DNA from: UBA7236 sp964463165
GTDB taxonomy: Bacteria > Bacteroidota > Bacteroidia > Chitinophagales > BACL12
Direction: 5' to 3'
DNA length: 64,000 nucleotides
NCBI GenBank assembly: GCA_964463165.1
Contig: CAYXBK010000010.1
Location: 95,308 to 159,307, forward strand
Shown: positions 43,514 through 52,909 of the stretch, piece by piece
Layout of the letters: each line of letters begins with the position of its first letter
Numbering within the stretch: the first letter of the stretch is position 1
Position numbers and translations under genes: made by a program
The notes under the pieces: model-generated
The model's database searches: none
Told to the model about the DNA's origin: nothing
Seen by the model: the letters and a program-made list of their open reading frames with translations, nothing else

Positions 43514-46500
43514 TTATTTCGTAATCACCAATTTTTGTGTTTCAGCGTCACCGCCTCCCGATATTCTGATAAAGTAAATTCCGGATGTAAAATCTTCCGT
43601 ATTTAAAACATAATTATAATTACCTGCAACTGCATTTTGAATCATTGGCTGAGAAATGCTTTGTCCTACAAGATCAATTACATCAATCCTGATCTCCGTA
43701 TTTGATTTAACAACATAACTGATCACTGCAGAATTTTGTGCCGGGTTCGGATAAATATTTACGTTACCGAAAATATTTTCTTCCTGAATTGCAGTTCCAC
43801 ATGCACCTTCTGTCCAGTAAACCACACCTCCGTAATATTCTGCAAAACATGAATTTTGATAAGTGATGCCATCGCATCCGCAAACCGGTTCATAAATTTC
43901 AATACATCCGTATGCGGAATCAATATTCGCAGTATTTACACAATCATCATCACCACCAATAAATATTTCTTCACAATATGTATCGTAACAATCCGTACCC
44001 AATGCTCCAATTGTCAAGCAAACAGTATAAATACCCGGTTCATCATATAAATGTTCAGGATTTGTTGCATCAGATTCGCCACCATCTCCAAAATCCCATG
44101 CATAATTATCAGAACCTGTTGATGTATTTGTGAAATTCACCATCCAACCCAAATCAGTTTCTTCAAGACTTTCAATTTCAAATCCTGCCATACATCCCGG
44201 ATCACCACCTTCCACATGCACCATTTCACAATGTGTATCAATACAACTGTCGGCCGTGATGATTGTTAAGCATACTTCATATTCGCCTGCAACATCAAAT
44301 GTATGTGTAACAGATGCGCCGTAATCAATTGTGCCGTCGTCGAACGACCATAAATAACTGATAATATCTGCACCACCTCCGGCAGCATCTTCCGTAAAGT
44401 CGACAGTTAATCCGTCATCTTCCCAATTAAAATCAGCTTCGCAATCACCATCACCACCAATAAATATTTCATCACAGAATTCATCCGTGCAACCATCTGC
44501 TGTTGTGATCACAACACATACTACATATGTACCTGCTTCTGTATAAATATGTTCTGCATCAAAAGTTTCTGCAGTTGTTCCATCACCAAAATACCAGAGT
44601 ACTGAAACAATATCTCCGCCTGCTGTTGATTCATTGTTAAAATTCACAAGCCAGCCGTCAGGAATTAATTCCATTGAAATAACAGAATAATCTGCATTAC
44701 AATCACCGCCGCCGCCGCCACCGGTTTCAACGGTAATTTCATCACAGAATGTAGAAACACAACTGTCGTTTGTAATAATTGTAAGACAAACAAGATATGT
44801 TCCGGCTTCTGCATATTCATGCACCGGATTCGCTGCATCAGAAGTTGCACCATCACCAAACGACCATTCGTACGAAACAATATCTGCACCACCGCCATCT
44901 GCAGTTTCAAAGAAATGCACGGTTAATCCGTCTTTATCCAATTCAAAATCAGATTCGCAATCACCACCTTCTGTAACATGTACTTCATGGCAATATTCAT
45001 CCACACATCCGGCTGCAGTTGTAATTGTTAAACATACAAGGTATGTTCCCGGTGAATCAAATGTATGTGTGGGATTTGCATCATAAGAAATTTCTCCATC
45101 ACCAAAATCCCATGCATATTCGGTAACATCACCTGTTGCAGTTTCAAAGAAATGTATTGTTAATCCATCAGTACTGAATTCATAATCAGAAACACAATCA
45201 CCGCCAACTACCACTTCAATTATTTCGCAATACATATCTGTGCAAATCGTACCCATATATGTATAAGTTACGGTAAGACAAACTGTATAAGTACCATTCA
45301 CATCATATGTATGCGTTGGATTTGCTGCTGTTGATGTTGCACCATCTCCAAAACTCCATGAATAACTTGCGTCACCTGTTCCTGTTGCAGTTTCAAAATA
45401 ATGTACGGTTAAACCATCGATTGTAAATTCATAATTTGCATTACAATCTCCTCCGCCGCCACCGCCAACTTCAACGGTGAAACAATATTCGTCAACACAA
45501 CCTGCACCTGTTTCAATTGTTACACAAACTTCATACACTCCTGCAGTATCGTATTCGTGCCATGGGTCGGATGCACCGCCGCCGGTTACTTCCGTATATG
45601 TTGTTCCATCACCGAATGTCCATGTATAAGTTATTGCATCAGCCGCCGGTGTAACCGTTGCAAAAAAATGTTTACTCAAACCATCTGCTCCAACAACTTC
45701 TGCTGTTACAACACAATCGCCACCTTCAATAATTACATCATCACAATATTCATCCACACAACCTGTTGCAAAAACAACCGTCACACAAACCCAATATGTT
45801 CCGGGTTCCGCATATTCGTGAATAGGATTTGCACCGTCGCCTTCCGTACCGTCGCCGAAATTCCATGCATAACTTACGACATCGCCGGGACCCGGATCGG
45901 TAATACTTTCAAAAAATACAGTTGAACCATCCATTTCATAATCTAATGATGCAATACAATCTGCACCAACACCACCAACAATTATTGTATGACAAACAGT
46001 AGATGTGCAAACAACACCTCCTGCTTCTGAAGTAATTGTTAAACAAACTTCATAAACACCACCAACTGCATAAGTATGTTCAGGATTAGGCCCATCCGCT
46101 TCCGATCCATCGCCGAAAGTCCAGTAATAACTTGTGATATCACCATCTGTTTCAGATGCATCAAAAAAATGAATTACAAGATCGGCACCTGAATATTCAA
46201 ATTCCGCATCACAGGTAATGCCGCCGCCAACAGGTAAATTACTTTCGCATTTATCGCTGTAGCAAGCGCCGTCTGCATGTATTGTTACACACACATCATA
46301 TTCGCCTGCAACTGCATACGTATGCACGGGATTTTCTTCAGTTGATGTTGTACCATCACCAAAATCCCATGTCCAGCCGATGATCGGGCCGGGATCTGCA
46401 GTTGACAGATCTGTAAAATGTACTGTGAGTCCGTCAACCGTATATGAAAAATCTGCATGGCAATCTGATACAGTTGCCTGCAAATCAATCAGGATAAACG

Positions 46501-46531
46501 AACTAAGGAGAAAGAATAAAAACTTTTTCAT
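43514..46531 (-). CDS. Giant secreted PKD-repeat protein with Kazal-like domain and T9SS sorting domain
   Basis: The 1005-residue protein has a signal peptide (FLFFLLSSFILIDLQA), ten PKD modules of about 80-90 residues, a Kazal-like domain and a sorting domain. Each PKD module carries the WxFGDG hallmark and HxYxxxGxYxVCLTI, plus extra Cys at the start and end (DC..., CVDEYC) not typical of PKD, suggesting a disulfide per module; module 9 has WSFDDG. Gly-rich linkers (GGGGGG) separate some modules. The Kazal-like part is IYEPVCGCDGITYQNSCFAE, as in protease inhibitors. The end (NVNIYPNPAQNSAVISY to TQKLVITK) is T9SS type A. A surface adhesin or protease-resistant stalk is likely. It follows a T9SS gene by 9 bases and ends at a strong terminator. 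Confidence 0.9.
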   Translation of the reverse strand: MKKFLFFLLSSFILIDLQATVSDCHADFSYTVDGLTVHFTDLSTADPGPIIGWTWDFGDGTTSTEENPVHTYAVAGEYDVCVTIHADGACYSDKCESNLPVGGGITCDAEFEYSGADLVIHFFDASETDGDITSYYWTFGDGSEADGPNPEHTYAVGGVYEVCLTITSEAGGVVCTSTVCHTIIVGGVGADCIASLDYEMDGSTVFFESITDPGPGDVVSYAWNFGDGTEGDGANPIHEYAEPGTYWVCVTVVFATGCVDEYCDDVIIEGGDCVVTAEVVGADGLSKHFFATVTPAADAITYTWTFGDGTTYTEVTGGGASDPWHEYDTAGVYEVCVTIETGAGCVDEYCFTVEVGGGGGGDCNANYEFTIDGLTVHYFETATGTGDASYSWSFGDGATSTAANPTHTYDVNGTYTVCLTVTYTYMGTICTDMYCEIIEVVVGGDCVSDYEFSTDGLTIHFFETATGDVTEYAWDFGDGEISYDANPTHTFDSPGTYLVCLTITTAAGCVDEYCHEVHVTEGGDCESDFELDKDGLTVHFFETADGGGADIVSYEWSFGDGATSDAANPVHEYAEAGTYLVCLTIITNDSCVSTFCDEITVETGGGGGGDCNADYSVISMELIPDGWLVNFNNESTAGGDIVSVLWYFGDGTTAETFDAEHIYTEAGTYVVCVVITTADGCTDEFCDEIFIGGDGDCEADFNWEDDGLTVDFTEDAAGGGADIISYLWSFDDGTIDYGASVTHTFDVAGEYEVCLTIITADSCIDTHCEMVHVEGGDPGCMAGFEIESLEETDLGWMVNFTNTSTGSDNYAWDFGDGGESDATNPEHLYDEPGIYTVCLTIGALGTDCYDTYCEEIFIGGDDDCVNTANIDSAYGCIEIYEPVCGCDGITYQNSCFAEYYGGVVYWTEGACGTAIQEENIFGNVNIYPNPAQNSAVISYVVKSNTEIRIDVIDLVGQSISQPMIQNAVAGNYNYVLNTEDFTSGIYFIRISGGGDAETQKLVITK

Positions 46532-46540
46532 AGTAGTGGT

Positions 46541-47950
46541 TTAATGTTGAACAATAATTTTTTGTGTGAAAACTGAATTCTCAGATTTAATCATTACCGT
46601 ATATGTTCCGGACGGTAAATGATTTGTTTTGATATTTAACAAACTGGAATTTATTTTTTCGGTATGAATAACCTGGCCATACAAATTCATTAATTCGCAT
46701 TCGCCTGTTAATTCAACCGGTAATTTTATCTGGAATTGATCGGATGCAGGATTCGGGAAAATCAGAATATTTTCCTGAATAAAATTATTTACATCATTTG
46801 TTATTTGATATGCAATAACTGAATCGCAACGCACCTGAACCGGAATCGGATCACCCGATGAATTAATTGTGAGTGGTTGTTCGATGCAGAATTTCATTGT
46901 CGTTGAAAAATTTGCGAGCATTTTTCCGGCGATATTATCTTCCATTACAAAACTTACTTCTCCGATATTTCCACTGCCTGAAATTGCAAGCTGATTAATT
47001 CTTGTTACTGCAACACTCAGCCGGCCGGCAGTCGTGTCATTTGAATTCAGACTTAAAAGGTCAGTACCGGGTGTACCAAGCCAACCTGAGTTGAAAGTAA
47101 CCCGGATACTGCCCGGAACAATTAGTGATTTATCGTACTCTAACTGAAAAGCAAGCCCGTAAATACTTGTGGCGGGGGTTGCATCGGATCCTAACTGAAT
47201 TGGAATCACTACTTCTGAACCACTTTCTATCGTATCGGTAAAAAAGGCAAGATGCAGAAGTGCTGCATCGGGGCCGCCGATAAATTCTTCAGGAATATAT
47301 GTGCCGTGTGCCTGTCCGTAATTATTTACAATGATCAGGGTATCACTGGCGTCAATCAGGCCATCTCCATTACAATCTGCAAATTTGGGGTTAGGAGAGA
47401 TGGTATATCCACCAGGGTTTGCCCATTCGTCGCAAAACGAACTTTCCCAGGTGCCGTCTTCATCCGGCCTTTCCGGTCCATTATTCCCAAAAAATACCCC
47501 TATGGGTAAAAGATCGATCACGTTACAAATACTGTCCACATTTGCATCACCCGGCCAAACGCATCCTGCTTCACCTCCCACAATAATCACAATTACACCG
47601 ATATCACAGAGGTCATCATCGCCACAAACTTCATATACAATTGCATCTTCGCCGGAAAAACCCGGGTCTACAAAAATTGTATACTCACCCTCAATATCTC
47701 CATCTTCATAATCGATCATAGAACTGGCAGGACCGGCAAGAATGTCAACTTCCAACACTTCACCCGGGTCGGGATCAATATCGTTTAACAAAATATTGAT
47801 GGTTTGTGCTGTTCCCTCACACATTTTCACACTGTCGTCAACCGCAACCGTAGGCGTTTGCGCCATTGCAGCCGAGGCAATCAAGAAAAGAAATATGGTG
47901 AGCAGATTTCTCACAAATGTTTTCGGTTGTTCCGGGTAAAACCTCATCAT
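46541..47950 (-). CDS. Secreted cohesin-like/dockerin-like T9SS protein
   Basis: The 469-residue protein has a signal peptide (LLTIFLFLIASAAMAQ), a cadherin/Ig-like module (INILLNDIDPDPGEVLEVDI), a dockerin-type calcium-loop pair (GDANVDSICNVIDLLPIG and DCNGDGLIDASDTLIIVNNY), a cohesin-like beta domain (GSEVVIPIQLGSDATPATSI, IYGLAFQLEYDKSLI) and a T9SS sorting domain (NILIFPNPASDQFQIKLP). Cohesin and dockerin modules normally mediate protein complexes; having both in one chain hints at self-association, which is inference. It is the first gene of a two-gene operon with the PKD protein. Confidence 0.85.
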   Translation of the reverse strand: MMRFYPEQPKTFVRNLLTIFLFLIASAAMAQTPTVAVDDSVKMCEGTAQTINILLNDIDPDPGEVLEVDILAGPASSMIDYEDGDIEGEYTIFVDPGFSGEDAIVYEVCGDDDLCDIGVIVIIVGGEAGCVWPGDANVDSICNVIDLLPIGVFFGNNGPERPDEDGTWESSFCDEWANPGGYTISPNPKFADCNGDGLIDASDTLIIVNNYGQAHGTYIPEEFIGGPDAALLHLAFFTDTIESGSEVVIPIQLGSDATPATSIYGLAFQLEYDKSLIVPGSIRVTFNSGWLGTPGTDLLSLNSNDTTAGRLSVAVTRINQLAISGSGNIGEVSFVMEDNIAGKMLANFSTTMKFCIEQPLTINSSGDPIPVQVRCDSVIAYQITNDVNNFIQENILIFPNPASDQFQIKLPVELTGECELMNLYGQVIHTEKINSSLLNIKTNHLPSGTYTVMIKSENSVFTQKIIVQH

Positions 47951-47969
47951 TGTTGCCGTTTTGAATTAT

Positions 47970-47977
47970 CCAATGTA
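47970..47977 (-). promoter_or_regulatory. -7 promoter box for the cohesin/PKD operon
   Basis: The minus strand reads TACATTGG (7 of 8 to TAnnTTTG), 19 bases before the ATG. Confidence 0.4.
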
Positions 47978-48183
47978 AAGAAAGATCAAGAATAGACAAA
48001 AAAAAACAACATATTTTCATGTTTTCCGAAGTTTCCGACATGTTTTTTAAGTCATATTAACATCATTTTTCTGAATTGATGACGTAAATCATTGAAAATC
48101 AATATTATTAATTTGAATTTCAGGCTTTATTTTTATCCCCGGAAATCACGGTTTCCGAAAAAAATGGTCTAATTTCAGCCTTC

Positions 48184-48190
48184 GGAGGAG
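48184..48190 (+). promoter_or_regulatory. Unusually strong Shine-Dalgarno site
   Basis: GGAGGAG ends five bases before the ATG at 48196. Almost no other gene in the window has a clear Shine-Dalgarno, as expected for Bacteroidota, so this one stands out and fixes the start. Confidence 0.6.
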
Positions 48191-48195
48191 CAGAG

Positions 48196-49623
48196 ATGTA
48201 TAAAAGCAAAATGGCAGATATGCTGAAGAATTTCAGCACAAAGGAACTGAACAGATTTTCAGACTACCTCGCATCCCCTTTTTTTAATAAAGATGATACC
48301 CTGCTGCTGTTTTATAATTATGTAAAAAAATATGCCCCTGAATTTGATTCACGGAATATTGAAAAAGAGAAATTGCTTGCGAAAGGAATACCCGGTATCG
48401 AACTCACCGAAAAAAAACTGGGCTATTTAATGAGTGATATTGTAGATCATATCGAAAATTTTATTCGCTACAATAAACATTTTGAAGAAGATATTGAAGG
48501 GTATGTGCATTTATTAAGTACCTATAATAAATGGGAATCCGATAAATTATTTGAGCAAACATTGCGTGAAGCAAGATCAACACTGGAAAAAAATCCCTTC
48601 CGGAATGCACCCTATTTTTACAAAGAATATTTATTGCAAAGCGAGGTGAATTTATATTTCGACCGCCAGAAAAAACGTGCTTATGATGCAAGTCTGCAGG
48701 AAGCGGCAAACTATCTTGATCTGTTTTATATTGCAACGAAGCTGAAATACTCATGTGAACTCATCAACAGACAGAAATTAGTTGTTACCGATTATAAACT
48801 CAGATTACTGAAAGAAATATCAGATCACCTTCATGATAATACGTACGACGAATATCCTTCCATCAGTATTTATTATCAGATCCTGATGACATTTGTTGAA
48901 ACGGAAAACGACGATCATTTTGAAAAATTAAAAACACTTTTAAACGAACATACCGATAAATTCCCGCTCGATGAAGCCCGCGATATGTATGCATATGCGC
49001 AGAATTTTGCGATACGTAAAATCAATGCCGGCGAACAGAAATATTTACGTGAGTATTTTAATTTATCAAAAGCCGCACTGGAAAAAGAATTATCGCTCGT
49101 AGACGGATATTTATCTCCATGGACCTATAAAAATATTGTGATCACCGCACTGCGTGTCGGCGAATTTGACTGGGCGGAACAATTCATCAAAAATTATAAA
49201 AGTAAGCTGAATGAAAAATTCAGAAACAATGCATACAATTATAATCAGGGTGCATTATTATTTTTCAGGGGACAATATGGCGAAGCATTACGACTGATCA
49301 ACCAGGTTGAATTCACCGATATTTTTTATTCATTGGATACACGCACGATGCAAATTAAAATTTATTATCAGCTCGATGAATGGGACCCGATGCAAAGTGC
49401 AATTGAAGCATTTAAAGTATACCTGCGCAGAAATAAAACATTGAGTGAAAACGTAAAAACACTTTATGTGAATTTTCTGAAGTTCACCGATAAACTATCC
49501 CGCCTCACAAGACGCGACAAACAAAAACTCGCCGAATTAAAAAAGAAAGTAGAGGAAACAAAAGAAATTGCCGACAGCAGATGGCTGATGCAGAAGATTG
49601 AGGAGAAGGCTGAAAGCCGATAG
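48196..49623 (+). CDS. Conserved-looking all-helical hypothetical protein (TPR-like)
   Basis: The 475-residue soluble protein is predicted to be entirely helical, rich in Tyr, Lys and Glu, with repeat-like stretches (YNYNQGALLFFRGQYGEALR, WDPMQSAIEAFKVYLRRNK) that resemble tetratricopeptide helices, and a charged tail (RDKQKLAELKKKVEETKEI). No signal peptide or membrane helix. Nothing in it identifies a function. It has a strong Shine-Dalgarno and no operon partner. Confidence 0.75.
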   Translation: MYKSKMADMLKNFSTKELNRFSDYLASPFFNKDDTLLLFYNYVKKYAPEFDSRNIEKEKLLAKGIPGIELTEKKLGYLMSDIVDHIENFIRYNKHFEEDIEGYVHLLSTYNKWESDKLFEQTLREARSTLEKNPFRNAPYFYKEYLLQSEVNLYFDRQKKRAYDASLQEAANYLDLFYIATKLKYSCELINRQKLVVTDYKLRLLKEISDHLHDNTYDEYPSISIYYQILMTFVETENDDHFEKLKTLLNEHTDKFPLDEARDMYAYAQNFAIRKINAGEQKYLREYFNLSKAALEKELSLVDGYLSPWTYKNIVITALRVGEFDWAEQFIKNYKSKLNEKFRNNAYNYNQGALLFFRGQYGEALRLINQVEFTDIFYSLDTRTMQIKIYYQLDEWDPMQSAIEAFKVYLRRNKTLSENVKTLYVNFLKFTDKLSRLTRRDKQKLAELKKKVEETKEIADSRWLMQKIEEKAESR

Positions 49624-49750
49624 TTATTAGCTGCTGGCTGCTAGCTGCTAGCTGCTAGCCACTGGCTACTAGATACTAGATACTAGCTACTAAGCTGATT
49701 AATGGTAACTTAAAATGCGTTAGCCACCAGCGGCCAGATACCAGCACCTT
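49624..49750. repeat. Degenerate 7-bp repeat (GCTGCTA-type)
   Basis: A run of GCTGCTA, GCTACTA and related heptamers begins at the stop codon of the upstream gene and reaches about 49697; a weaker echo continues to about 49746. The same unit occurs at 19997-20036. Confidence 0.8.
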
Positions 49751-50689
49751 TTAATCACACGTTGAAAGCGTAGAATATAAATCCAGATACGTATTTGTCC
49801 AGTCGTAATCTTCGGTATCTTCACCATATGGGCCCATCGTGCCGTAAGGCCAGAATTTAATTCCTTCCGTGATATCATAAGAACCGAAATCCGCCCATGG
49901 GGTGCAGGTTGTATTTTCCTGTGCAGTAGTCCATTCGTCAATCGTAACCGGATGGTCAAACATACTTGGATCCATTACATATTTTTTCGGTCCGTGCACA
50001 GTGCTCACTGTTACGAGCGGAGCAACATGATACCACCAGAACACACAACAGTCGCCTGCATCAACGGCAAGTGATCCGGATGCACCTTCGAAACTGAAAA
50101 CTTTTTCGCACGAAACATTATATTTTTCCATTAATACCTGACGCATTTTATGTGCCCGTGCATAACAGCCATCCACCACATACTGAAAAGGAATGCAATG
50201 ATCGAGTTCGGAAGTTCCTGTTGCACAACCCTGCGCTTCCATATAATCGAAAATGGAATTCAATTCATCCATTGAAATAATATTGCGGTATAATCCTGCT
50301 TCGTTGATCGTATCGTTATGATGAAACCAGATCGTATTAAAAATACTTAATTCATGCGGCCCCGGTTCACGTGCTTCCACAATGGAATGTGCTAGAGATA
50401 ATTTTAAACTGACAGGTGTTTTTGTACGAATACTTTCGTCGAGCATCGATTTAATAGCAGCATAATTTTTTGTTGATTTCGGGAGACTGATAATTCTCTC
50501 CGATTCGATACAACGCACTTCAATTGCAGAACCATCTCTTGCTTCGCGATAATAAACAACATGCATCATCCTGAAATCAGGTGAAATTATTTCTGCATTA
50601 TTTACAATCGGATTTTCTTTGCTGCAACTGTTTGCAACAAAAAATAAATTGATGATGAGGATTGAGGAGAGAAGCGTTCTGATTTTCAT
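49751..50689 (-). CDS. Lipoprotein of the protein-glutaminase (deamidase) type
   Basis: The 312-residue protein has a lipoprotein signal (SSILIINLFFVANSCSK, Cys at 22). The C-terminal half carries a Cys-His-Asp triad in the order and spacing of bacterial protein-glutaminase: C175 in VVDGCYARAHKMRQVL, H221 in FWWYHVAPLV, and D240 in KKYVMDPSMFDHPVTIDEW. Protein-glutaminase deamidates protein-bound glutamine. Extra Cys pairs (CCVFWW, SELDHC) suggest disulfides. The known secreted enzyme has a propeptide; the first 150 residues here could play that role. The lipid anchor is a difference from the classical secreted form. Confidence 0.75.
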   Translation of the reverse strand: MKIRTLLSSILIINLFFVANSCSKENPIVNNAEIISPDFRMMHVVYYREARDGSAIEVRCIESERIISLPKSTKNYAAIKSMLDESIRTKTPVSLKLSLAHSIVEAREPGPHELSIFNTIWFHHNDTINEAGLYRNIISMDELNSIFDYMEAQGCATGTSELDHCIPFQYVVDGCYARAHKMRQVLMEKYNVSCEKVFSFEGASGSLAVDAGDCCVFWWYHVAPLVTVSTVHGPKKYVMDPSMFDHPVTIDEWTTAQENTTCTPWADFGSYDITEGIKFWPYGTMGPYGEDTEDYDWTNTYLDLYSTLSTCD

Positions 50690-50708
50690 ATCAATAAAAT
50701 TGTATCTA

Positions 50709-50716
50709 TAAAGTTA
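50709..50716 (-). promoter_or_regulatory. Possible -7 box for the glutaminase-like lipoprotein
   Basis: The minus strand reads TAACTTTA (7 of 8), 19 bases before the ATG. Confidence 0.35.
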
Positions 50717-50760
50717 AGCTGAAAAAAGTCAATTTCCTAAAAAGGAATGAATCAGTATTA

Positions 50761-50838
50761 TTTCCCACAAAGGCACGAAGGACACAAAGTAAAATAGTTT
50801 AAATTATTGCTCCGTGCTCTTTGTGCCTTTGTGGGAAA
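50761..50838. repeat. 16-bp perfect inverted repeat of the cacaaaggcac type
   Basis: TTTCCCACAAAGGCAC (50761-50776) is the exact reverse complement of 50823-50838, separated by 46 bases that include GACACAAAG. Similar cacgaag/cttcgtg sequences occur at 41260 and 57586-57860. Confidence 0.8.
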
Positions 50839-50857
50839 CAAAAATCCTAAATGCTAT

Positions 50858-52576
50858 TCAAAACCCCATCGCCGTGTCATCGCCCCGTGGGTCGGCACCG
50901 CCTTCCAGTATTCTGTTTCCCGCCAGAACCGTTTTAATCAGGATCGCATCTACACGCCCAAAAGCATCATCATTTGCAATTTTATAACCCAGTCGTTTTA
51001 CACCTGTGAGCACATCATCCGGAAACCCTGCCGTTTCCATTTTAACTTCATCGGGCAGCCATTGATTATGAAACCGCGGCGCACTCACACTTGCCTGCAT
51101 TCCCATATCATATTCCACAACATTGATAATATTTTGAAATACACTTGTAATAATTGTACTGCCTCCGGGTGAGCCAACAACCATAAATAACTGATCGTCT
51201 TTTAAAACAATTGTCGGCGTCATCGAACTCAACATTCTTTTTCCCGGAGCAATTGCATTTGCTTCACCGCCGATCAAACCATATAAATTCGGTTCGCCGG
51301 GTTTTGCACTAAAATCATCCATTTCATTATTTAAAAAAAAGCCGCAACCATTTACGGTAATTCGAGAACCATAACTATCATTTAAAGTAGTTGTAACGGC
51401 AACTGCATTTCCATATTGATCCACAATACTGAAATGCGTTGTTTCACTTGATTCATATCCCGCAAATGTTCCGGCCTGAATATCTTTTGCAGATTTTATT
51501 TTATTCTCTTTAAAATCCGCCATGCGGGTTTGCGCATAATTTTTATCTGTTAATTCAGCTACCGGAATTTTTGTAAAATCAGGATCACCCAGCCATGTTG
51601 CACGATCGGCATACACCCATTTTTCCGCTTCCACCATTAAATGAATTGATTCAACTGAATTTTGTCCCCAGTCTTTCATCGGAAAATTTTCAACTGCATT
51701 TAATAATTGAATTAGAGCGAGTCCGCCACTCGAAGGCGGCGGCATCGAAATGATCTGATAATTTTTATACGTGCCGGTGATCGGTTCACGCCATACCGAA
51801 TGATAATTTTTTAAATCATTTGCCGTCATCACACCGCCATGCAACATCATATCTTTAATTAATCGTTCGGCGGTATATCCGGCATAAAATCCTTCCCGCC
51901 CCGAATTTCTGATACGTTCAAGTGTGGTGCTCAAATCATATTGAACGATCGTATCTCCTTTTGTCCATTTTTCTTTAATGAAATAACTTTTATAACCGTT
52001 TAATTTTTTTAATTCCGGTTGCATGGCTGTTAATTCAGTTGCCTGCCGTTCGGTAATTAAAAATCCTTTTTTTGCAATATCGATTGCGGGTTGCACCAAT
52101 TCGGCCCAGGGTAATGATCCGTATTTCTGATGTGCCGTCCACATGCCATCCACTGTTCCCGGAACACCGGATGCAAGATGCGAAGTTTCAATTTTTGCTC
52201 TGTCCACTTCATCCGTGTACGGGTTGATGAACATATTTTTTGAAGCACGTTCAGGCGCTTTTTCTCTGAAGTCGAGCGCATTTATTTCGCCGTTATTTTT
52301 TCTTATCACCATAAATCCGCCGCCGCCGATATTTCCTGCATTCGGATACACAACCGCCAATGCAAACTGAACCGCAATTGCCGCATCAATCGCATTGCCA
52401 CCTTTCCGCAAAATATCAATTCCCACTTTCGCAGCTTCCGCCCGTGCACATACAACCATTGCCGAATCAACAATTGCGGCTTCGGTTTTTGAAACAACAG
52501 GCAGAGGTTGCTGCCTGATGGATGACGACGAACAGCAAAACAATAAAAAGCAAAAAGAGAGAAGCAATAATTTCAT
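50858..52576 (-). CDS. ggt: Gamma-glutamyltransferase, lipoprotein form
   Basis: The 572-residue protein hydrolyses or transfers the gamma-glutamyl group of glutathione and similar compounds outside the cytoplasm. It has a lipoprotein-like signal (LLLLSFCFLLFCCSSSS). Large-subunit blocks: GGNAIDAAIAVQFALAVVYP, NAGNIGGGGFMVIRKN, LDFREKAPERASKNMF. The autocleavage/nucleophile Thr is at ESSETTHFSIVDQYGNAVAV, followed by TTTLNDSYGSRITVNGCGFF and MLSSMTPTIVLKDDQLFMVV with GSPGGSTIITSV. Length is typical. Confidence 0.94.
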   Translation of the reverse strand: MKLLLLSFCFLLFCCSSSSIRQQPLPVVSKTEAAIVDSAMVVCARAEAAKVGIDILRKGGNAIDAAIAVQFALAVVYPNAGNIGGGGFMVIRKNNGEINALDFREKAPERASKNMFINPYTDEVDRAKIETSHLASGVPGTVDGMWTAHQKYGSLPWAELVQPAIDIAKKGFLITERQATELTAMQPELKKLNGYKSYFIKEKWTKGDTIVQYDLSTTLERIRNSGREGFYAGYTAERLIKDMMLHGGVMTANDLKNYHSVWREPITGTYKNYQIISMPPPSSGGLALIQLLNAVENFPMKDWGQNSVESIHLMVEAEKWVYADRATWLGDPDFTKIPVAELTDKNYAQTRMADFKENKIKSAKDIQAGTFAGYESSETTHFSIVDQYGNAVAVTTTLNDSYGSRITVNGCGFFLNNEMDDFSAKPGEPNLYGLIGGEANAIAPGKRMLSSMTPTIVLKDDQLFMVVGSPGGSTIITSVFQNIINVVEYDMGMQASVSAPRFHNQWLPDEVKMETAGFPDDVLTGVKRLGYKIANDDAFGRVDAILIKTVLAGNRILEGGADPRGDDTAMGF

Positions 52577-52749
52577 GATGTGAAGGTAGGAAGTTGGCGG
52601 GGAAGAGGCAAGTGGGGCCGGTCGGCGGTCTTCAGTCGGCGGTCCTCAGTCCACAGTCGGCAGTCTGCTTTTAGTTTTTCTCAATACCCATTACTCAAAC
52701 CTCAATACTTTGAATTTCTTTTAAATAAATTTCTTTGAATTTTTATTAA

Positions 52750-52829
52750 GTTTAATGAGTGAAAACGTTTAATGAGTGAAAACGTTTAATGAGTGAAAAC
52801 GTTTAATGAGTGAAAACGTTTAATGCATT
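52750..52829 (+). repeat. 17-bp tandem repeat, four exact copies plus a partial
   Basis: GTTTAATGAGTGAAAAC is repeated without change at 52750, 52767, 52784 and 52801, then GTTTAATG at 52818. Ends GTTT/AAAC are complementary. There are no spacers. Confidence 0.95.
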
Positions 52830-52835
52830 GAATTG

Positions 52836-52843
52836 TAATTTTG
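52836..52843 (+). promoter_or_regulatory. -7 promoter box upstream of the orphan gene
   Basis: TAATTTTG is a full match within a 14-base block (GTAATTTTGAAAGG) that is repeated at 53918-53931. It would drive the gene starting at 52910. Confidence 0.4.
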
Positions 52844-52909
52844 AAAGGGGGATCCTGGCAGGTAATTAATTGAACCGCCACATTAAGCAAAACCCAACAC
52901 TCAATTCTT

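Larger units (their letters stand above)
52577..52909. other. 333-base intergenic region made of repeats
   Basis: No gene. It contains a 14-bp degenerate repeat (TCGGCGGTCTTCAG, TCGGCGGTCCTCAG, TCCACAGTCGGCAG) at 52618-52670, the 17-bp tandem repeat at 52750-52817, and a promoter-bearing segment (52835-52859) that recurs at 53918-53945. Confidence 0.7.

Noticed and set aside
43856..47995. Open frames on the plus strand opposite the PKD and cohesin genes
   Set aside because: They are antisense shadows of strongly biased coding sequence.
52750..52829. Possible CRISPR array
   Set aside because: The 17-bp units are head-to-tail with no spacers, and no cas gene is present.
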